A stretch of DNA of 64,000 bases from Sva-07 sp963828415 (lineage in GTDB: Bacteria; Actinomycetota; Acidimicrobiia; Acidimicrobiales; Ilumatobacteraceae): positions 186,001 through 250,000 of the forward strand of contig CAWHEI010000003.1 of NCBI GenBank assembly GCA_963828415.1. Reading direction: 5' to 3'. A program made the position numbers and the translations under genes. This document shows, in pieces, positions 54,798 through 63,857 of this stretch; within the stretch, counting starts at the first letter, position 1, and each line of letters opens with the position of its first letter. Below the pieces are notes generated by a model. It had not been told where the DNA came from. It ran no database searches and saw only the letters and a program-made list of their open reading frames with translations.

Positions 54798-55970
54798 TCA
54801 GGCCTCGATCGTCTGTCGAGTGTCGGGATCGAAGAAGTGCATGTTCTCGGTGGAGATCGCGATCTGGATCTCATCGCCCATCCGCGCGCGGGAGCGGGGA
54901 TTGAAGCGTCCCACCGCATTGGCCTGGCCCGCGCCGGCCTTCTCCTCGATGGCGTCGGGGTCACCGGAGTCGACCGTCGGGGCGTCGACGTGGAAGTGCG
55001 CCATGATCTCCGACCCGAGCGACTCGAGCAGCGTGACCTTCGAGGTGATCCATTGCGACTGGGGAACGTCGGGCGCGAGTTCGGCGTCCTCGTAGTCCTC
55101 CGGGCGGATGCCGACGATCACCGTGCGGCCGTCGAAGTCACGCAGCTTCGGGTGCTTGACGAGACATTCCGGTGCCAATGCGACCACGTGCGAACCGAGC
55201 CGCAGCGTGCCTGCGTCGCCGGACAACTGCACCTGTCCTTCGAAGAGGTTCATCGACGGTGAGCCGATGAACGCGGCGACGAACACGTTGACCGGGTGGT
55301 CGTAGAGGTTCTGCGGAGTGTCGACCTGCTGGAGGTAGCCGTCCTTGAGCACCGCCACACGATCGCCCATCGTCATCGCCTCGATCTGGTCGTGGGTGAC
55401 GTAGACGGTGGTGACGGCGAGTTCGCGCTGCAATGCGGCGATCTCGGCGCGCATCTGCACGCGCAGCTTCGCGTCGAGGTTCGACAACGGTTCGTCCATC
55501 AGGAACGCAGCCGGCTGGCGCACGATCGCCCGGCCCATCGCCACGCGCTGACGCTGCCCACCCGACAGCTGCCCGGGCTTGCGGTCGAGGTTGTCCTCGA
55601 GTTCGAGAATCGCCGCGGCCTTGCGCACGCGAGTGTCGATCTCCTCCTTCGGAACCTTCGCCAACTTGAGGGCGAAGCCGATGTTGTCGTACACGCTCAT
55701 GTGCGGATACAGCGCGTAGTTCTGGAAGACCATGGCGATGTCACGGTCCTTCGGCTCGACGTCGTTGACGACCTTCTCGCCGATCATCATCGTGCCGCCT
55801 GAGATGGTCTCGAGGCCGGCAATCATGCGCAGTGCGGTCGACTTGCCGCAGCCCGACGGGCCGACGAGCACCAGGAACTCCTTGTCGGCGATCTCGAGAT
55901 CCAGATCGTGAATCGCGTGATAGCCGTTCTCGTAGACCTTGTTGATGCCGGCGAGCTGGACTGTTGCCAT
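54798..55970 (-). CDS. ABC sugar-importer ATPase (MsmK/UgpC/MsiK type)
   Basis: 390 residues. Walker A GPSGCGKST, Q-loop FQNYALYPHM, signature LSGGQRQRVA, Walker B AAFLMDEPLSNLD, H-loop VYVTHD, then a C-terminal regulatory TOBE domain. The type that powers several CUT1 sugar importers at once. Neither importer in the window (agl at 47352, mal at 57338) has its own ATPase, so this one could serve both. It is transcribed away from the LacI gene next to it. Confidence 0.95.
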   Translation of the reverse strand: MATVQLAGINKVYENGYHAIHDLDLEIADKEFLVLVGPSGCGKSTALRMIAGLETISGGTMMIGEKVVNDVEPKDRDIAMVFQNYALYPHMSVYDNIGFALKLAKVPKEEIDTRVRKAAAILELEDNLDRKPGQLSGGQRQRVAMGRAIVRQPAAFLMDEPLSNLDAKLRVQMRAEIAALQRELAVTTVYVTHDQIEAMTMGDRVAVLKDGYLQQVDTPQNLYDHPVNVFVAAFIGSPSMNLFEGQVQLSGDAGTLRLGSHVVALAPECLVKHPKLRDFDGRTVIVGIRPEDYEDAELAPDVPQSQWITSKVTLLESLGSEIMAHFHVDAPTVDSGDPDAIEEKAGAGQANAVGRFNPRSRARMGDEIQIAISTENMHFFDPDTRQTIEA

Positions 55971-56047
55971 GACGAATTTTCCTCCTGGGGCCCCGCCGTG
56001 CGGAGCATCGCTGAGCGCGGTCCCCCTCGACCACGTGAACGCAGACG

Positions 56048-57118
56048 TTAGCTCAAACCGTGCTCGCGTTGCCCCGACGAGCCCGATGCGGCGAGTGATG
56101 GAACCCGTGCGGTCGTGCCGCGAACGATCAGCTCACCGGGCAGCAGTCGTTCGGCGCGTTCGAACGGTTGTCCCTCGAGCTGGGCGAACAGGATGTCGAC
56201 CGCGTGGTCGACGATACGACTGACCGGCTGATGCACGGTCGTGAGCGGCGGGTCGGTGAAGCGCATCAGTTCGGTGTCGTCGAAGCCGACGATCGACACG
56301 TCCGCCGGAACCGCGAGGCCGCGCTCTCGGACCGCCCGAATCGCGCCGAGCGCCATCATGTCGCTCGCGGCAACGATGCCGGTGATGCCCAGGTCGAGCA
56401 GACGCTGCGCCCCGGTGAACCCGCCGTCGAGGGTGAAGATGGTCTCGATCACCCGATCGTCGAGATTCCCCGTCGCTCCAGCCTCACGTGCGGCATCGAT
56501 GAAGCCCGCCAGCTTGCGCTGCACCGGGGTGTAGCAGGTGGGGCCGATCAGCAGCCCGATGCGTTCGTGACCCAGCTCGCTCAAATGGCGATACGCCGTC
56601 ACGGTCGCTGCGTGATCGTCGGTCGACACGCTCGGCACCGCCAGCGCCCCGGATTCGTCCGGCACCATCGCGCCGTTGATCGTGACCAGGCCGATGCCGC
56701 GGCGCGTGATCTCGTCGTAGATCCCGTGGTCGGCGCGAGTGTCGGCGTGACGTCCCGACACCACGATCACGCCGGCGACCCGATGCGCGATCAGCGAGTC
56801 GAGATAGTCGTCCTCGGTGGCGCCCACCCTGGTCGCACAGCACAACACGCACAGATAGCCGCTCGAGAGCAAACGCGCTTCGACCGTCTGCACGAACTTG
56901 GGAAAGATCGGGTTGTCCAACTCGGGCACGATCAGCCCGATGACACCCACGCGCGGGTTCGAACGCAGCGACTCCGGCGCATAGCCGAGTTCGGCGAGCA
57001 CGTGCAGGACACGATCGCGAGTGGAGGCGCGGACGCCGTCCTTGCCGTTCATCACCCGACTGACGGTCGCCTCGCTGACCCCGGCGAGCGTCGAGACGTC
57101 CTGAAGTCGGATCCGCAT
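56048..57118 (-). CDS. LacI family regulator of the maltose-type locus
   Basis: 356 residues from ATG 57118. Helix-turn-helix RLQDVSTLAGVSEATVSRVM, hinge and effector domain with GVIGLIVPELDNPIFPKFVQ and SIVGFDDTELMRFTDPPLTT. It resembles MalR-type regulators. It is divergent from the MalEFG-amylase operon with the palindrome at 57134-57183 between them, so probably represses that operon and itself and responds to maltodextrin. Confidence 0.93.
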   Translation of the reverse strand: MRIRLQDVSTLAGVSEATVSRVMNGKDGVRASTRDRVLHVLAELGYAPESLRSNPRVGVIGLIVPELDNPIFPKFVQTVEARLLSSGYLCVLCCATRVGATEDDYLDSLIAHRVAGVIVVSGRHADTRADHGIYDEITRRGIGLVTINGAMVPDESGALAVPSVSTDDHAATVTAYRHLSELGHERIGLLIGPTCYTPVQRKLAGFIDAAREAGATGNLDDRVIETIFTLDGGFTGAQRLLDLGITGIVAASDMMALGAIRAVRERGLAVPADVSIVGFDDTELMRFTDPPLTTVHQPVSRIVDHAVDILFAQLEGQPFERAERLLPGELIVRGTTARVPSLAASGSSGQREHGLS

Positions 57119-57133
57119 CTCCCGGACTGTACG

Positions 57134-57200
57134 CGTCGACTGCAAGAAATGGAAGAATGATTGCAAATTTCTTGCAGTCGACGGGAAGTTTCCGTAATGT
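57134..57200 (+). promoter_or_regulatory. MalR-like operator and promoter of the mal operon
   Basis: A perfect 17-bp inverted repeat has arms at 57134-57150 (CGTCGACTGCAAGAAAT) and 57167-57183 and a 16-bp centre containing ATTGCAA. The TGCAA/TTGCA half-sites are those known for actinobacterial MalR-type repressors. The right arm contains a -35 TTGCAG (57172-57177), followed after exactly 17 bp by a -10 TAATGT (57195-57200). Repressor bound to the palindrome would cover the -35. Confidence 0.82.
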
Positions 57201-57337
57201 GAACGACGGAGATCCTCCCGCTCGTCAATCGTCGCCCAACCGGTGAAGACTGCGGCGAGGGGCGAACCACGAACACCGTGAATCCACCAACCACCTCGCC
57301 GACTCGTCGGCACATCACCTCCTGAGGGGGAGACACC

Positions 57338-58677
57338 ATGCGCGCATCACGCCGCTTGATCGCCTTCGCCGCCGTAGCCGCCCTGGTGGGCGCCGCATGC
57401 GGTAGCGACGACACGAGCGAATCATCCACCGAGAACACCGACGCCACCGCGACCACCGAGGGTTCGGAGACGACGGACGCCACGGAGACCACCGAGGCAC
57501 CTGAGGAAACCACCACCGAGACCACCGAGTACCAGGCTCCCGCCCGTGGCGACGCCGATCTCGTGATCTGGGCCGACGACACTCGCGCCCCGTGCTCGAG
57601 CCGATCGCCGAAGCGTTCTCCGAGGCCGAGGGCGTCACCGTCCAGGTCGTCGAAGTCCCGTTCGATCAGATCCGTGACCAGCTCAGCATCGCCGGCCCCG
57701 CCGGTGAAGGCCCGGACATCGTCACCGGCGCCCACGACTGGCTCGGCGAGCTCGTCTCGAACGGCGTCATCGCTCCGATCGACCTCGGTCCCGACGCCGA
57801 CCTGTACGCACCGGTCGCCATCGAGGCGTTCACCTACGACGGTGCGCTCTACGGTGTCCCGTACGCCATCGAGAACATTGCGCTGGTCCGCAACGTCGAC
57901 CTCGTCCCCGAGGCCCCGGCGACGTTCGAAGACCTCGAAGCGACCGCACTGGCGCTCCAGGCCGACGGCACCGTCGATGTGCCGCTCGCCGTCCAGCAGG
58001 ACCCGGCTGATCCGTACCACAACTACCCGCTGTTCAGCGCGGTCGGTGGCTACGTGTTCGGCCAGAACGACGACGGCACGTACAACGCCGACGACGTCGG
58101 CATCGACTCCGAGGGTGGCCTCGCTGCCGCCCAGAAGTTCGCCGACTGGAGCAACGAGGGCCTGATCTCCAAGGACGTCAGCTACGACATCATGAACGAG
58201 TCGTTCTCGACCGGCAAGGCGCCGTTCGCGATCACCGGCCCGTGGGCCGTCGGTGGCTTCACCGATGCCGGCATCAACTTCGTCGTCGAGCCGATCCCGC
58301 CGGTGGCGGGCGGCACCCCCGAGGTGTTCGTCGGCGTCCAGGGCTTCATGCAGTCGGCGTTCAGCGAGAACCCCGACCTGGCGACCACGTTCATGGTCGA
58401 CTACCTCGGCACCGAAGAAGTGCAGCTCGCGCTGTTCGAGGCCGGCGGTCGCCCGCCGGCCATGCTCAGCGCCTACGACCAGGTGTCGAGCGACCCGCTG
58501 ATCCAGGGCTTCGGCGCTGCCGGCCAGCTCGGCACCCCGCTCCCGGCCATCCCCGAGATGTCGGCGGTCTGGGACAGCTGGACCGATGCCTACTCGTTGA
58601 TCTTCACCGGCTCGGATCCGACCCAGGCGTTCACCGACGCCGCAACCCAGATCCGCGACAAGATCGCCGAAGGCTGA
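57338..58677 (+). CDS. Maltose-type sugar-binding lipoprotein, split by an apparent frameshift
   Basis: From ATG 57338 (GAGGGGGAG upstream): signal with lipobox GAACGSDD, a Thr/Glu-rich linker, then DADLVIWADDTRAP. The following frame, readable from 57592, continues VLEPIAEAFSEAEGVTVQVV to the stop at 58677. One missing C in the C-run at 57588-57591 accounts for it. Joined length is about 446 residues, a type I MalE-like fold (GEGPDIVTGAHDWLGELVSNG, YGVPYAIENIALVRN, FAITGPWAVGGF, and EEVQLALFEAGGRPPAMLSAY late). It delivers maltodextrins to MalF/MalG. A sequence error is the likeliest cause. Confidence 0.87.
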
Positions 58678-58684
58678 TCACCGA

Positions 58685-60355
58685 ATGAACACCGCCGATC
58701 CCCGAGAGGAGGGGTCCTCCACCGCGGGGGCCTCCTCCTCTCGGGGCGGCGCGTCCGGTGGCGGCACGGCAACGCTGCCGGATCGTGAGAGCTACTACGA
58801 CGGCATGCCGCCGTTGCAGATGCCGACGGGCCCCCGGTACGGGGCCTCGCTCGGGCTGATCGTCAAGTACCTGTTGCTCGGCTTGCTCAATGCGGTGGTG
58901 ATCGCATCGCTGCCGACGATGTTCGACAAGCCCGACTACGGGCTCGCCATCTCGGCGATCGTGGCCCTCGTCGTCATCGACGTCGTCTACATCTCCAAGC
59001 GGCACTTCATCCCGGCCAAGTACCTCCTGCCGGGCACGCTGTTCCTGCTGGTCTTCGCCGTCTATCCGATCTTCTACCTGGTCTACATCTCCACGACGAA
59101 CTACGGGACCGGCAACAACCTGAACAAGCAAACGGCGATCGAGCGGATCGAGGCCAACTCGATCAGCGCCGGCGCCGAGTCGATCCGCTACGACCTGCAG
59201 ATCCTCGCCGAAGGGAACCCCGGCGGCGAGCTGGTGTTCCTCCTGACCGACCCCGACGGCAACCGGTTCATCGGAACCGCCGACGGGCGCACGCCCATCG
59301 ACGAGTCGGAGATCATCGAGGACGGCCGACGCGAGACCATCGACGGCTACGTCGCCCTCAACACCGGCCAGGCCAATGACCGCGTCGACGAGGTCACCGC
59401 TCTCATCGTGCCGGGGCCGAGCGGCGACATCGTGAACGACGGCTTCGGCGCCGCGTTCGCGAAGACCCAGACCCGTGTCTACGACCCCGAGACCGACACG
59501 ATCTTCGACTCGTCGACCGACACGACGTACACGATCGAGAACGGGCAGTTCGTCAGCGAGGACGGTGACACGCTCGTGCCCGGCTGGCGGGCGGGGGTCG
59601 GGTTCGACAACTACAACCGCCTCATCAACGACAACGACACCCGCAACGTGTTCTTCCGCGTGCTGGTGTGGACGATCCTGTTCTCGTTGTTCTCGGTGCT
59701 CCTGTCGTTCGGTCTCGGCCTGCTGCTCGCACTCGTGTTCAACGACGAGCGGATGTTCGGCCGCAAGTGGTACCGCAGCCTGATCATCATCCCGTACGCC
59801 ATCCCGAGCTTCATGACCGCGCTCGTGTGGCGCGGCATGCTCAATCAGCAGTTCGGCGTGATCAACCGTTGGCTCGGGACGAACCTCGCGTGGCTCGACG
59901 GCCAATGGCTCCCCTACTTCTCGATCCTGCTCGTCAACACCTGGCTCGGGTTCCCGTACATGTTCCTCGTGTGCACCGGAGCGCTGCAGAGCATCCCGTC
60001 CGACCTCACCGAGGCTGCGGCGGTCGACGGAGCCGGCGGGTTCAAGGCATTCCGGCTGATCACCCTGCCGCTGCTGCTCGTGGCGGTCGGACCCTTGCTC
60101 GTGGCGAGCTTCGCGTTCAACTTCAACAACTTCAACATCATCTACCTGCTCACCGAAGGCCGTCCCCCGGTGCCGGGCAGTGACGCGGGCCGCACCGACA
60201 TCCTGATCTCGTACGTCTACAAGATCGCGTTCGCCGGCGGTGGTGGCGTCGACTACGGCTTCGCCGCTGCGGTGTCGCTCGTGATCTTCCTGATCGTGGC
60301 CACGATCTCGGCCTTCAGCTTCCGCGCCACCCGCTCACTCGAGGAGATGCGATGA
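58685..60355 (+). CDS. malF: Maltose-type ABC permease MalF
   Basis: 556 residues. A charged, Ser/Gly-rich N-terminal tail of about 45 residues precedes the helices. After the third helix there is a large extracytoplasmic loop at about residues 138-310 (P2-like, with a repeated Asp/Thr pattern), as in E. coli MalF, which docks the binding protein. The core permease helices follow, with the EAA loop LTEAAAVDGAGGFKAFRLITLP. The start lies 8 bp after the binding-protein stop without an obvious ribosome-binding site, and a 13-bp hairpin sits in the first 20 codons. It overlaps malG by 4 bp. Confidence 0.93.
   Translation: MNTADPREEGSSTAGASSSRGGASGGGTATLPDRESYYDGMPPLQMPTGPRYGASLGLIVKYLLLGLLNAVVIASLPTMFDKPDYGLAISAIVALVVIDVVYISKRHFIPAKYLLPGTLFLLVFAVYPIFYLVYISTTNYGTGNNLNKQTAIERIEANSISAGAESIRYDLQILAEGNPGGELVFLLTDPDGNRFIGTADGRTPIDESEIIEDGRRETIDGYVALNTGQANDRVDEVTALIVPGPSGDIVNDGFGAAFAKTQTRVYDPETDTIFDSSTDTTYTIENGQFVSEDGDTLVPGWRAGVGFDNYNRLINDNDTRNVFFRVLVWTILFSLFSVLLSFGLGLLLALVFNDERMFGRKWYRSLIIIPYAIPSFMTALVWRGMLNQQFGVINRWLGTNLAWLDGQWLPYFSILLVNTWLGFPYMFLVCTGALQSIPSDLTEAAAVDGAGGFKAFRLITLPLLLVAVGPLLVASFAFNFNNFNIIYLLTEGRPPVPGSDAGRTDILISYVYKIAFAGGGGVDYGFAAAVSLVIFLIVATISAFSFRATRSLEEMR
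58700..58746 (+). other. Strong hairpin in the first codons of malF
   Basis: CCCCGAGAGGAGG (58700-58712) pairs perfectly with CCTCCTCTCGGGG (58734-58746), 13 bp with a 21-nt loop. It would form within the 5' end of the malF coding sequence and may lower malF translation relative to the binding protein, or act as a 3' barrier for the upstream mRNA. Confidence 0.8.
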
Positions 60356-61263
60356 ACGCCGTCACGCAGGCCTACGAGCCGGAGGCGCCGGCGTTCGAAT
60401 ACAACAAGCCGTCGATGGGCAAGGTGTTCCGCACCACCGGGTGGCGCCACATCGTGGCGTGGGTGGCGCTGGTGTTCGCGCTGTTCCCGGTGATGTGGGT
60501 CATCTCGGCCGCGTTCACGGACGGCAACCTCAGCTCGCAGAGCCTGATCCCGACGGATCCGACGCTCGACAACTTCCGGGCGCTGATGAGCGACCCCGGA
60601 CACCCACCGTTCTGGTCATGGTTCCGCAATTCGATGTTCATCGGTGTCACCACCTCCGTGCTCACCGTCGCGATGGCCGCCCTGGCATCGTTCGCGTTCA
60701 GCCGGCTGCGGTTCAAGGGCCGCCGTCCCGGGCTGCTGTCGCTGCTGTTGATCCAGATGTTCCCGAACTTGCTGGCGGTCGTCGCGCTGTTCTTGTTCAT
60801 GACCCGCATCAAGGGGCTGTTCCCGGCGATCGGGCTCGGGTCGTCGTGGGGCCTGATCTTCATCTATCTCGGCGGCGCGCTCGGCGTGAACACGTACCTG
60901 ATCAAGGGCTTCTTCGACACGATCCCCGGCACGCTCGACGAGGCCGCCAAGATCGACGGCTGCACGCACTTCCAGATCTTCTACAAGATCATCCTGCCGC
61001 TCGCCACCCCGGTGCTGGCGGTGATCGGGCTGCTGTCGTTCATCACCACCCAAGCGGAGTTCCTCGTCGCCAGCGTCATGCTCGGCGAGGACAACAAGAC
61101 GCTCGCCGTCGGCCTGTCGGGCTACGTCCGCGCCGGCTTCGACAACCGCTGGGGCCCGTTCGCTGCCGGCTCGTTGATCGGCGCCATCCCCGTCGTGCTG
61201 TTGTTCCTGTTCCTGCAGCGATTCATCGTCTCCGGCCTCACGTCCGGCGCCGTCAAGGAATGA
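60352..61263 (+). CDS. malG: Maltose-type ABC permease MalG
   Basis: 303 residues, six helices, EAA loop LDEAAKIDGCTHFQIFYKIILP. The C-terminal segment VSGLTSGAVKE is the typical MalG tail contacting the ATPase. ATG overlaps malF by 4 bp and its stop overlaps the amylase start by 4 bp. No frameshift here. Confidence 0.95.
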   Translation: MNAVTQAYEPEAPAFEYNKPSMGKVFRTTGWRHIVAWVALVFALFPVMWVISAAFTDGNLSSQSLIPTDPTLDNFRALMSDPGHPPFWSWFRNSMFIGVTTSVLTVAMAALASFAFSRLRFKGRRPGLLSLLLIQMFPNLLAVVALFLFMTRIKGLFPAIGLGSSWGLIFIYLGGALGVNTYLIKGFFDTIPGTLDEAAKIDGCTHFQIFYKIILPLATPVLAVIGLLSFITTQAEFLVASVMLGEDNKTLAVGLSGYVRAGFDNRWGPFAAGSLIGAIPVVLLFLFLQRFIVSGLTSGAVKE

Positions 61264-63248
61264 CCCGACCCGACGGCTGGCGCCTCGCCGACGAACCCCA
61301 CCACGACGGGTCGTCCAGCTACGTCACCGCACCGGAGCGGTGCCTGGGCTCCAGCGTGCGGGTGCGGCTGCGGGTGCCCGAAGCGTGCGGCACCAGCCGA
61401 GTTCGGCTGCGGTCGACGCCCGACGCCGAACCGGCGATCGTGGAGGCAATCGTCGATCGCCACGAGCACGGTGCAACCTGGTGGAGCGCCGACCTGCTGC
61501 TGCACAACCCGGTCACGTCGTACCGATGGCTGCTCGACGGTGGCGATCTCGGCCGCTGCTGGGTGAACGGTGCAGGCGTGTTCCACCGCGACGTCACCGA
61601 CGACGCCGACTTCAGGCTCTCGGCCTGGTCCCCCGAGCCCGGGCCTCCGGGAACCACGCCCTGGTCCCCCGAGCCCGGGCCTCCGGGAACCACGCCGGGT
61701 GCCACTCCCCCGCCGGGGTGGCTCGACGGCACGGTCGGCTACCAGATCTTCATCGACCGATTCGCCAACTCCGGCGCTGCTCGACCGACACCCGACTGGG
61801 CGATTCCACGAGCGTGGGACGAGCCGGTCGATGACACGCCGGGTATCCGGGCGCGGCATTGGTACGGCGGCGACCTGGCGGGTGTCGAGGCCCACCTCGA
61901 TCATCTCGTTCATCTCGGTGTGTCGCTGATCTACCTCACACCGTTCTTCCCTGCCGGGTCGATGCACCGCTACGACGCGTCGACGTTCGACCATGTCGAC
62001 CCTGCGCTCGGCGGCGACGATGCGCTGGCATCGCTCGTGTCGGCGGCGCACGAGCGGGGCATCCGAGTGATCGGCGACATCACGCTCAACCACACCGGAG
62101 CGCACCACGACTGGTTCGAGGCGGCATCGGCCGATCCCGACGCCGTCGAGCGGGGGTTCTACTTCTTCGACGACGCCGAGCCCTTCGGCTACGTGGCGTG
62201 GCACGGAGTGCGGTCGCTGCCGAAACTCGACCACCGTGGTGCAGCCCTGCGCGAACGCTTCTACGACGGCGACCGATCGGTGGTCGCGCAGTATCTGAAC
62301 TCGCCGTTCCAGCTCGACGGCTGGCGCGTCGATTGTGCGAACACCTCCGCCCGGTTCGGTGCCAACGACGACAACCACGCGGTCGCCCGAGCCGCACGAG
62401 CGACCATGGACGCGCACGCCGACGACGGTCGGTGGCTCGTCGCCGAGCACTGCTACGACGCCGGCGACGACCTCGACGGCACGGGTTGGCACGGCGTGAT
62501 GGCGTACCAGTGGTTCACACGTCCGCTGTGGGCGTGGCTCAAGGATCCCGGACCGGTGTCGTTGATGGCGGCGGTCGAGCTGATCGATCTCGACGGACAC
62601 GGCCTCGTCGATTCGATGCGCGAACTGTCCGCGAATGTGTCGTGGGACGCCCAGCAAGCGTCGATGACGATGCTCGATTCGCACGACACCGCCCGGTTCC
62701 GCACCGTCGTCGGCGGGGATCTCGTGCGCCACATGATCGGATTGACCGCGCTGCTGACGATGCCAGGTGTGCCGACGTTGTTCGCCGGTGTCGAGGTCGG
62801 GTGCGAAGGCGACTCGATCGACACCACCCGCGTGCCGTTCCCGTGGGAGCGCCTCGCCGATCTCGACGAGATGGACACCGACGGCGACGGGCGGTTCCTG
62901 AACGACCTCCGCACGCTGATCGAGCTCCGACGAGACAGTGCAGCGCTCCGGAACGGCTCGATGCGCTGGGTCGATGCCACCGCTCACAGCGTGACCTACG
63001 TGCGCGAGTCACCGGTGGAGAACGTGCTCGTGCATCTCGTTCGCCGACCGTGCGAATCGCGCACGTTCCTCCCGTCGGAGGTCGGCATCGTCGAGCAGAC
63101 CGATCCCGACGGTTGGTGCGGACCCGCGTTCGGCCAAGGCGACCTGATCGAGCTCCACCTGGCAACGAATGGTGAGCTGACCCAGGTGGTGCTGCCCGGT
63201 GTGCCCGGCGCCTACGTGATGGCCTGTTCCATCAACCCACCCAGATAG
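61260..63248 (+). CDS. Neopullulanase/cyclomaltodextrinase-type alpha-amylase
   Basis: 662 residues, no signal peptide, so intracellular. N-terminal beta-sandwich (CBM34-like, about residues 1-120), a Pro/Gly linker, then a GH13 barrel: QIFIDRFANS, GDITLNHTGAHHDW, nucleophile Asp in LDGWRVDCANT, acid/base Glu in WLVAEHCYDAG, and Asp in LDSHDTARF. The linker at about residues 122-145 consists of two copies of a 12-residue unit WSPEPGPPGTTP encoded by a 36-bp direct repeat that matches the palindrome after prmC. Last gene of the mal operon; it would hydrolyse imported maltodextrins or cyclodextrins. Confidence 0.9.
   Translation: MTRPDGWRLADEPHHDGSSSYVTAPERCLGSSVRVRLRVPEACGTSRVRLRSTPDAEPAIVEAIVDRHEHGATWWSADLLLHNPVTSYRWLLDGGDLGRCWVNGAGVFHRDVTDDADFRLSAWSPEPGPPGTTPWSPEPGPPGTTPGATPPPGWLDGTVGYQIFIDRFANSGAARPTPDWAIPRAWDEPVDDTPGIRARHWYGGDLAGVEAHLDHLVHLGVSLIYLTPFFPAGSMHRYDASTFDHVDPALGGDDALASLVSAAHERGIRVIGDITLNHTGAHHDWFEAASADPDAVERGFYFFDDAEPFGYVAWHGVRSLPKLDHRGAALRERFYDGDRSVVAQYLNSPFQLDGWRVDCANTSARFGANDDNHAVARAARATMDAHADDGRWLVAEHCYDAGDDLDGTGWHGVMAYQWFTRPLWAWLKDPGPVSLMAAVELIDLDGHGLVDSMRELSANVSWDAQQASMTMLDSHDTARFRTVVGGDLVRHMIGLTALLTMPGVPTLFAGVEVGCEGDSIDTTRVPFPWERLADLDEMDTDGDGRFLNDLRTLIELRRDSAALRNGSMRWVDATAHSVTYVRESPVENVLVHLVRRPCESRTFLPSEVGIVEQTDPDGWCGPAFGQGDLIELHLATNGELTQVVLPGVPGAYVMACSINPPR
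61625..61694 (+). repeat. Two in-frame copies of the 34-bp palindrome (family C) inside the amylase gene
   Basis: Copies at 61625-61658 and 61661-61694, 36-bp period, identical to each other and 28/34 identical to the intergenic copy at 17327-17360. Each period is exactly 12 codons, so the frame is kept. They fall in the linker between the N-terminal domain and the catalytic barrel, a place tolerant of insertion. Confidence 0.9.
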
Positions 63249-63259
63249 CGTCGAACGAC

Positions 63260-63853
63260 GTGAATCAGACGAAGAACCGGATGCAGGCGCTCGGATTGCT
63301 CGACCGCTCCTTCAAGGCCGCCACCGACGACGAACTCGCCACGGCGATCGAGGCGCTCGACGACGACCATCGTGAGGGGCTCGACTCCTTCGTCGAGGCA
63401 GCGACGCCCGACGGTGTACGCACCGCGGTCAAGGCCGGCCGCATCAACGGCGACATGGAGGCGATCGCAGCGATCATCTCCGACCTGTGCCTGGCCGACT
63501 GCATCAAGGAGCTCGGCGACCACGCCGACAACCCGTCGACCGACCAGCTCAAGGACGTGCTGCCCGGCATCGCCGAACGTCACGGCGTGGCGGTCACCCG
63601 CATCATGCTTGCCGCCACCGTGGCCGGAGAGGCACCCGCCTCGGCGATCATCCGCGACCTGCTGAAGTCCGACGAACTCGTGGCGCTGCCCAAGGCCGAA
63701 GAGGTCACGATCGCCCCGCTGATCGACACCTCGAAGCGCTCCCCCGAAGAGCAGGCCGCGATCAAGGCCAAGCGCGCCGAGGCGAAAGCCGCCAAGAAGG
63801 AAGCCGACCGCGCCCGCAAGGCCCAGTCGGCCGCCGCCCGCAATCGCGCCTGA
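63260..63853 (+). CDS. Small helical protein of unknown function
   Basis: 197 residues, GTG start 11 bp after the amylase stop. Helix-rich throughout; the first 160 residues have no recognised domain (ALDDDHREGLDSFVEAA, ISDLCLADCIKELGDHAD). The C-terminal 40 residues are a Lys/Ala/Glu/Arg-rich basic helix (AIKAKRAEAKAAKKEAD), which could bind nucleic acid or be a coiled coil. Possibly co-transcribed with the mal operon, but nothing links it to sugar use. Confidence 0.72.
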   Translation: MNQTKNRMQALGLLDRSFKAATDDELATAIEALDDDHREGLDSFVEAATPDGVRTAVKAGRINGDMEAIAAIISDLCLADCIKELGDHADNPSTDQLKDVLPGIAERHGVAVTRIMLAATVAGEAPASAIIRDLLKSDELVALPKAEEVTIAPLIDTSKRSPEEQAAIKAKRAEAKAAKKEADRARKAQSAAARNRA

Positions 63854-63857
63854 CCGG

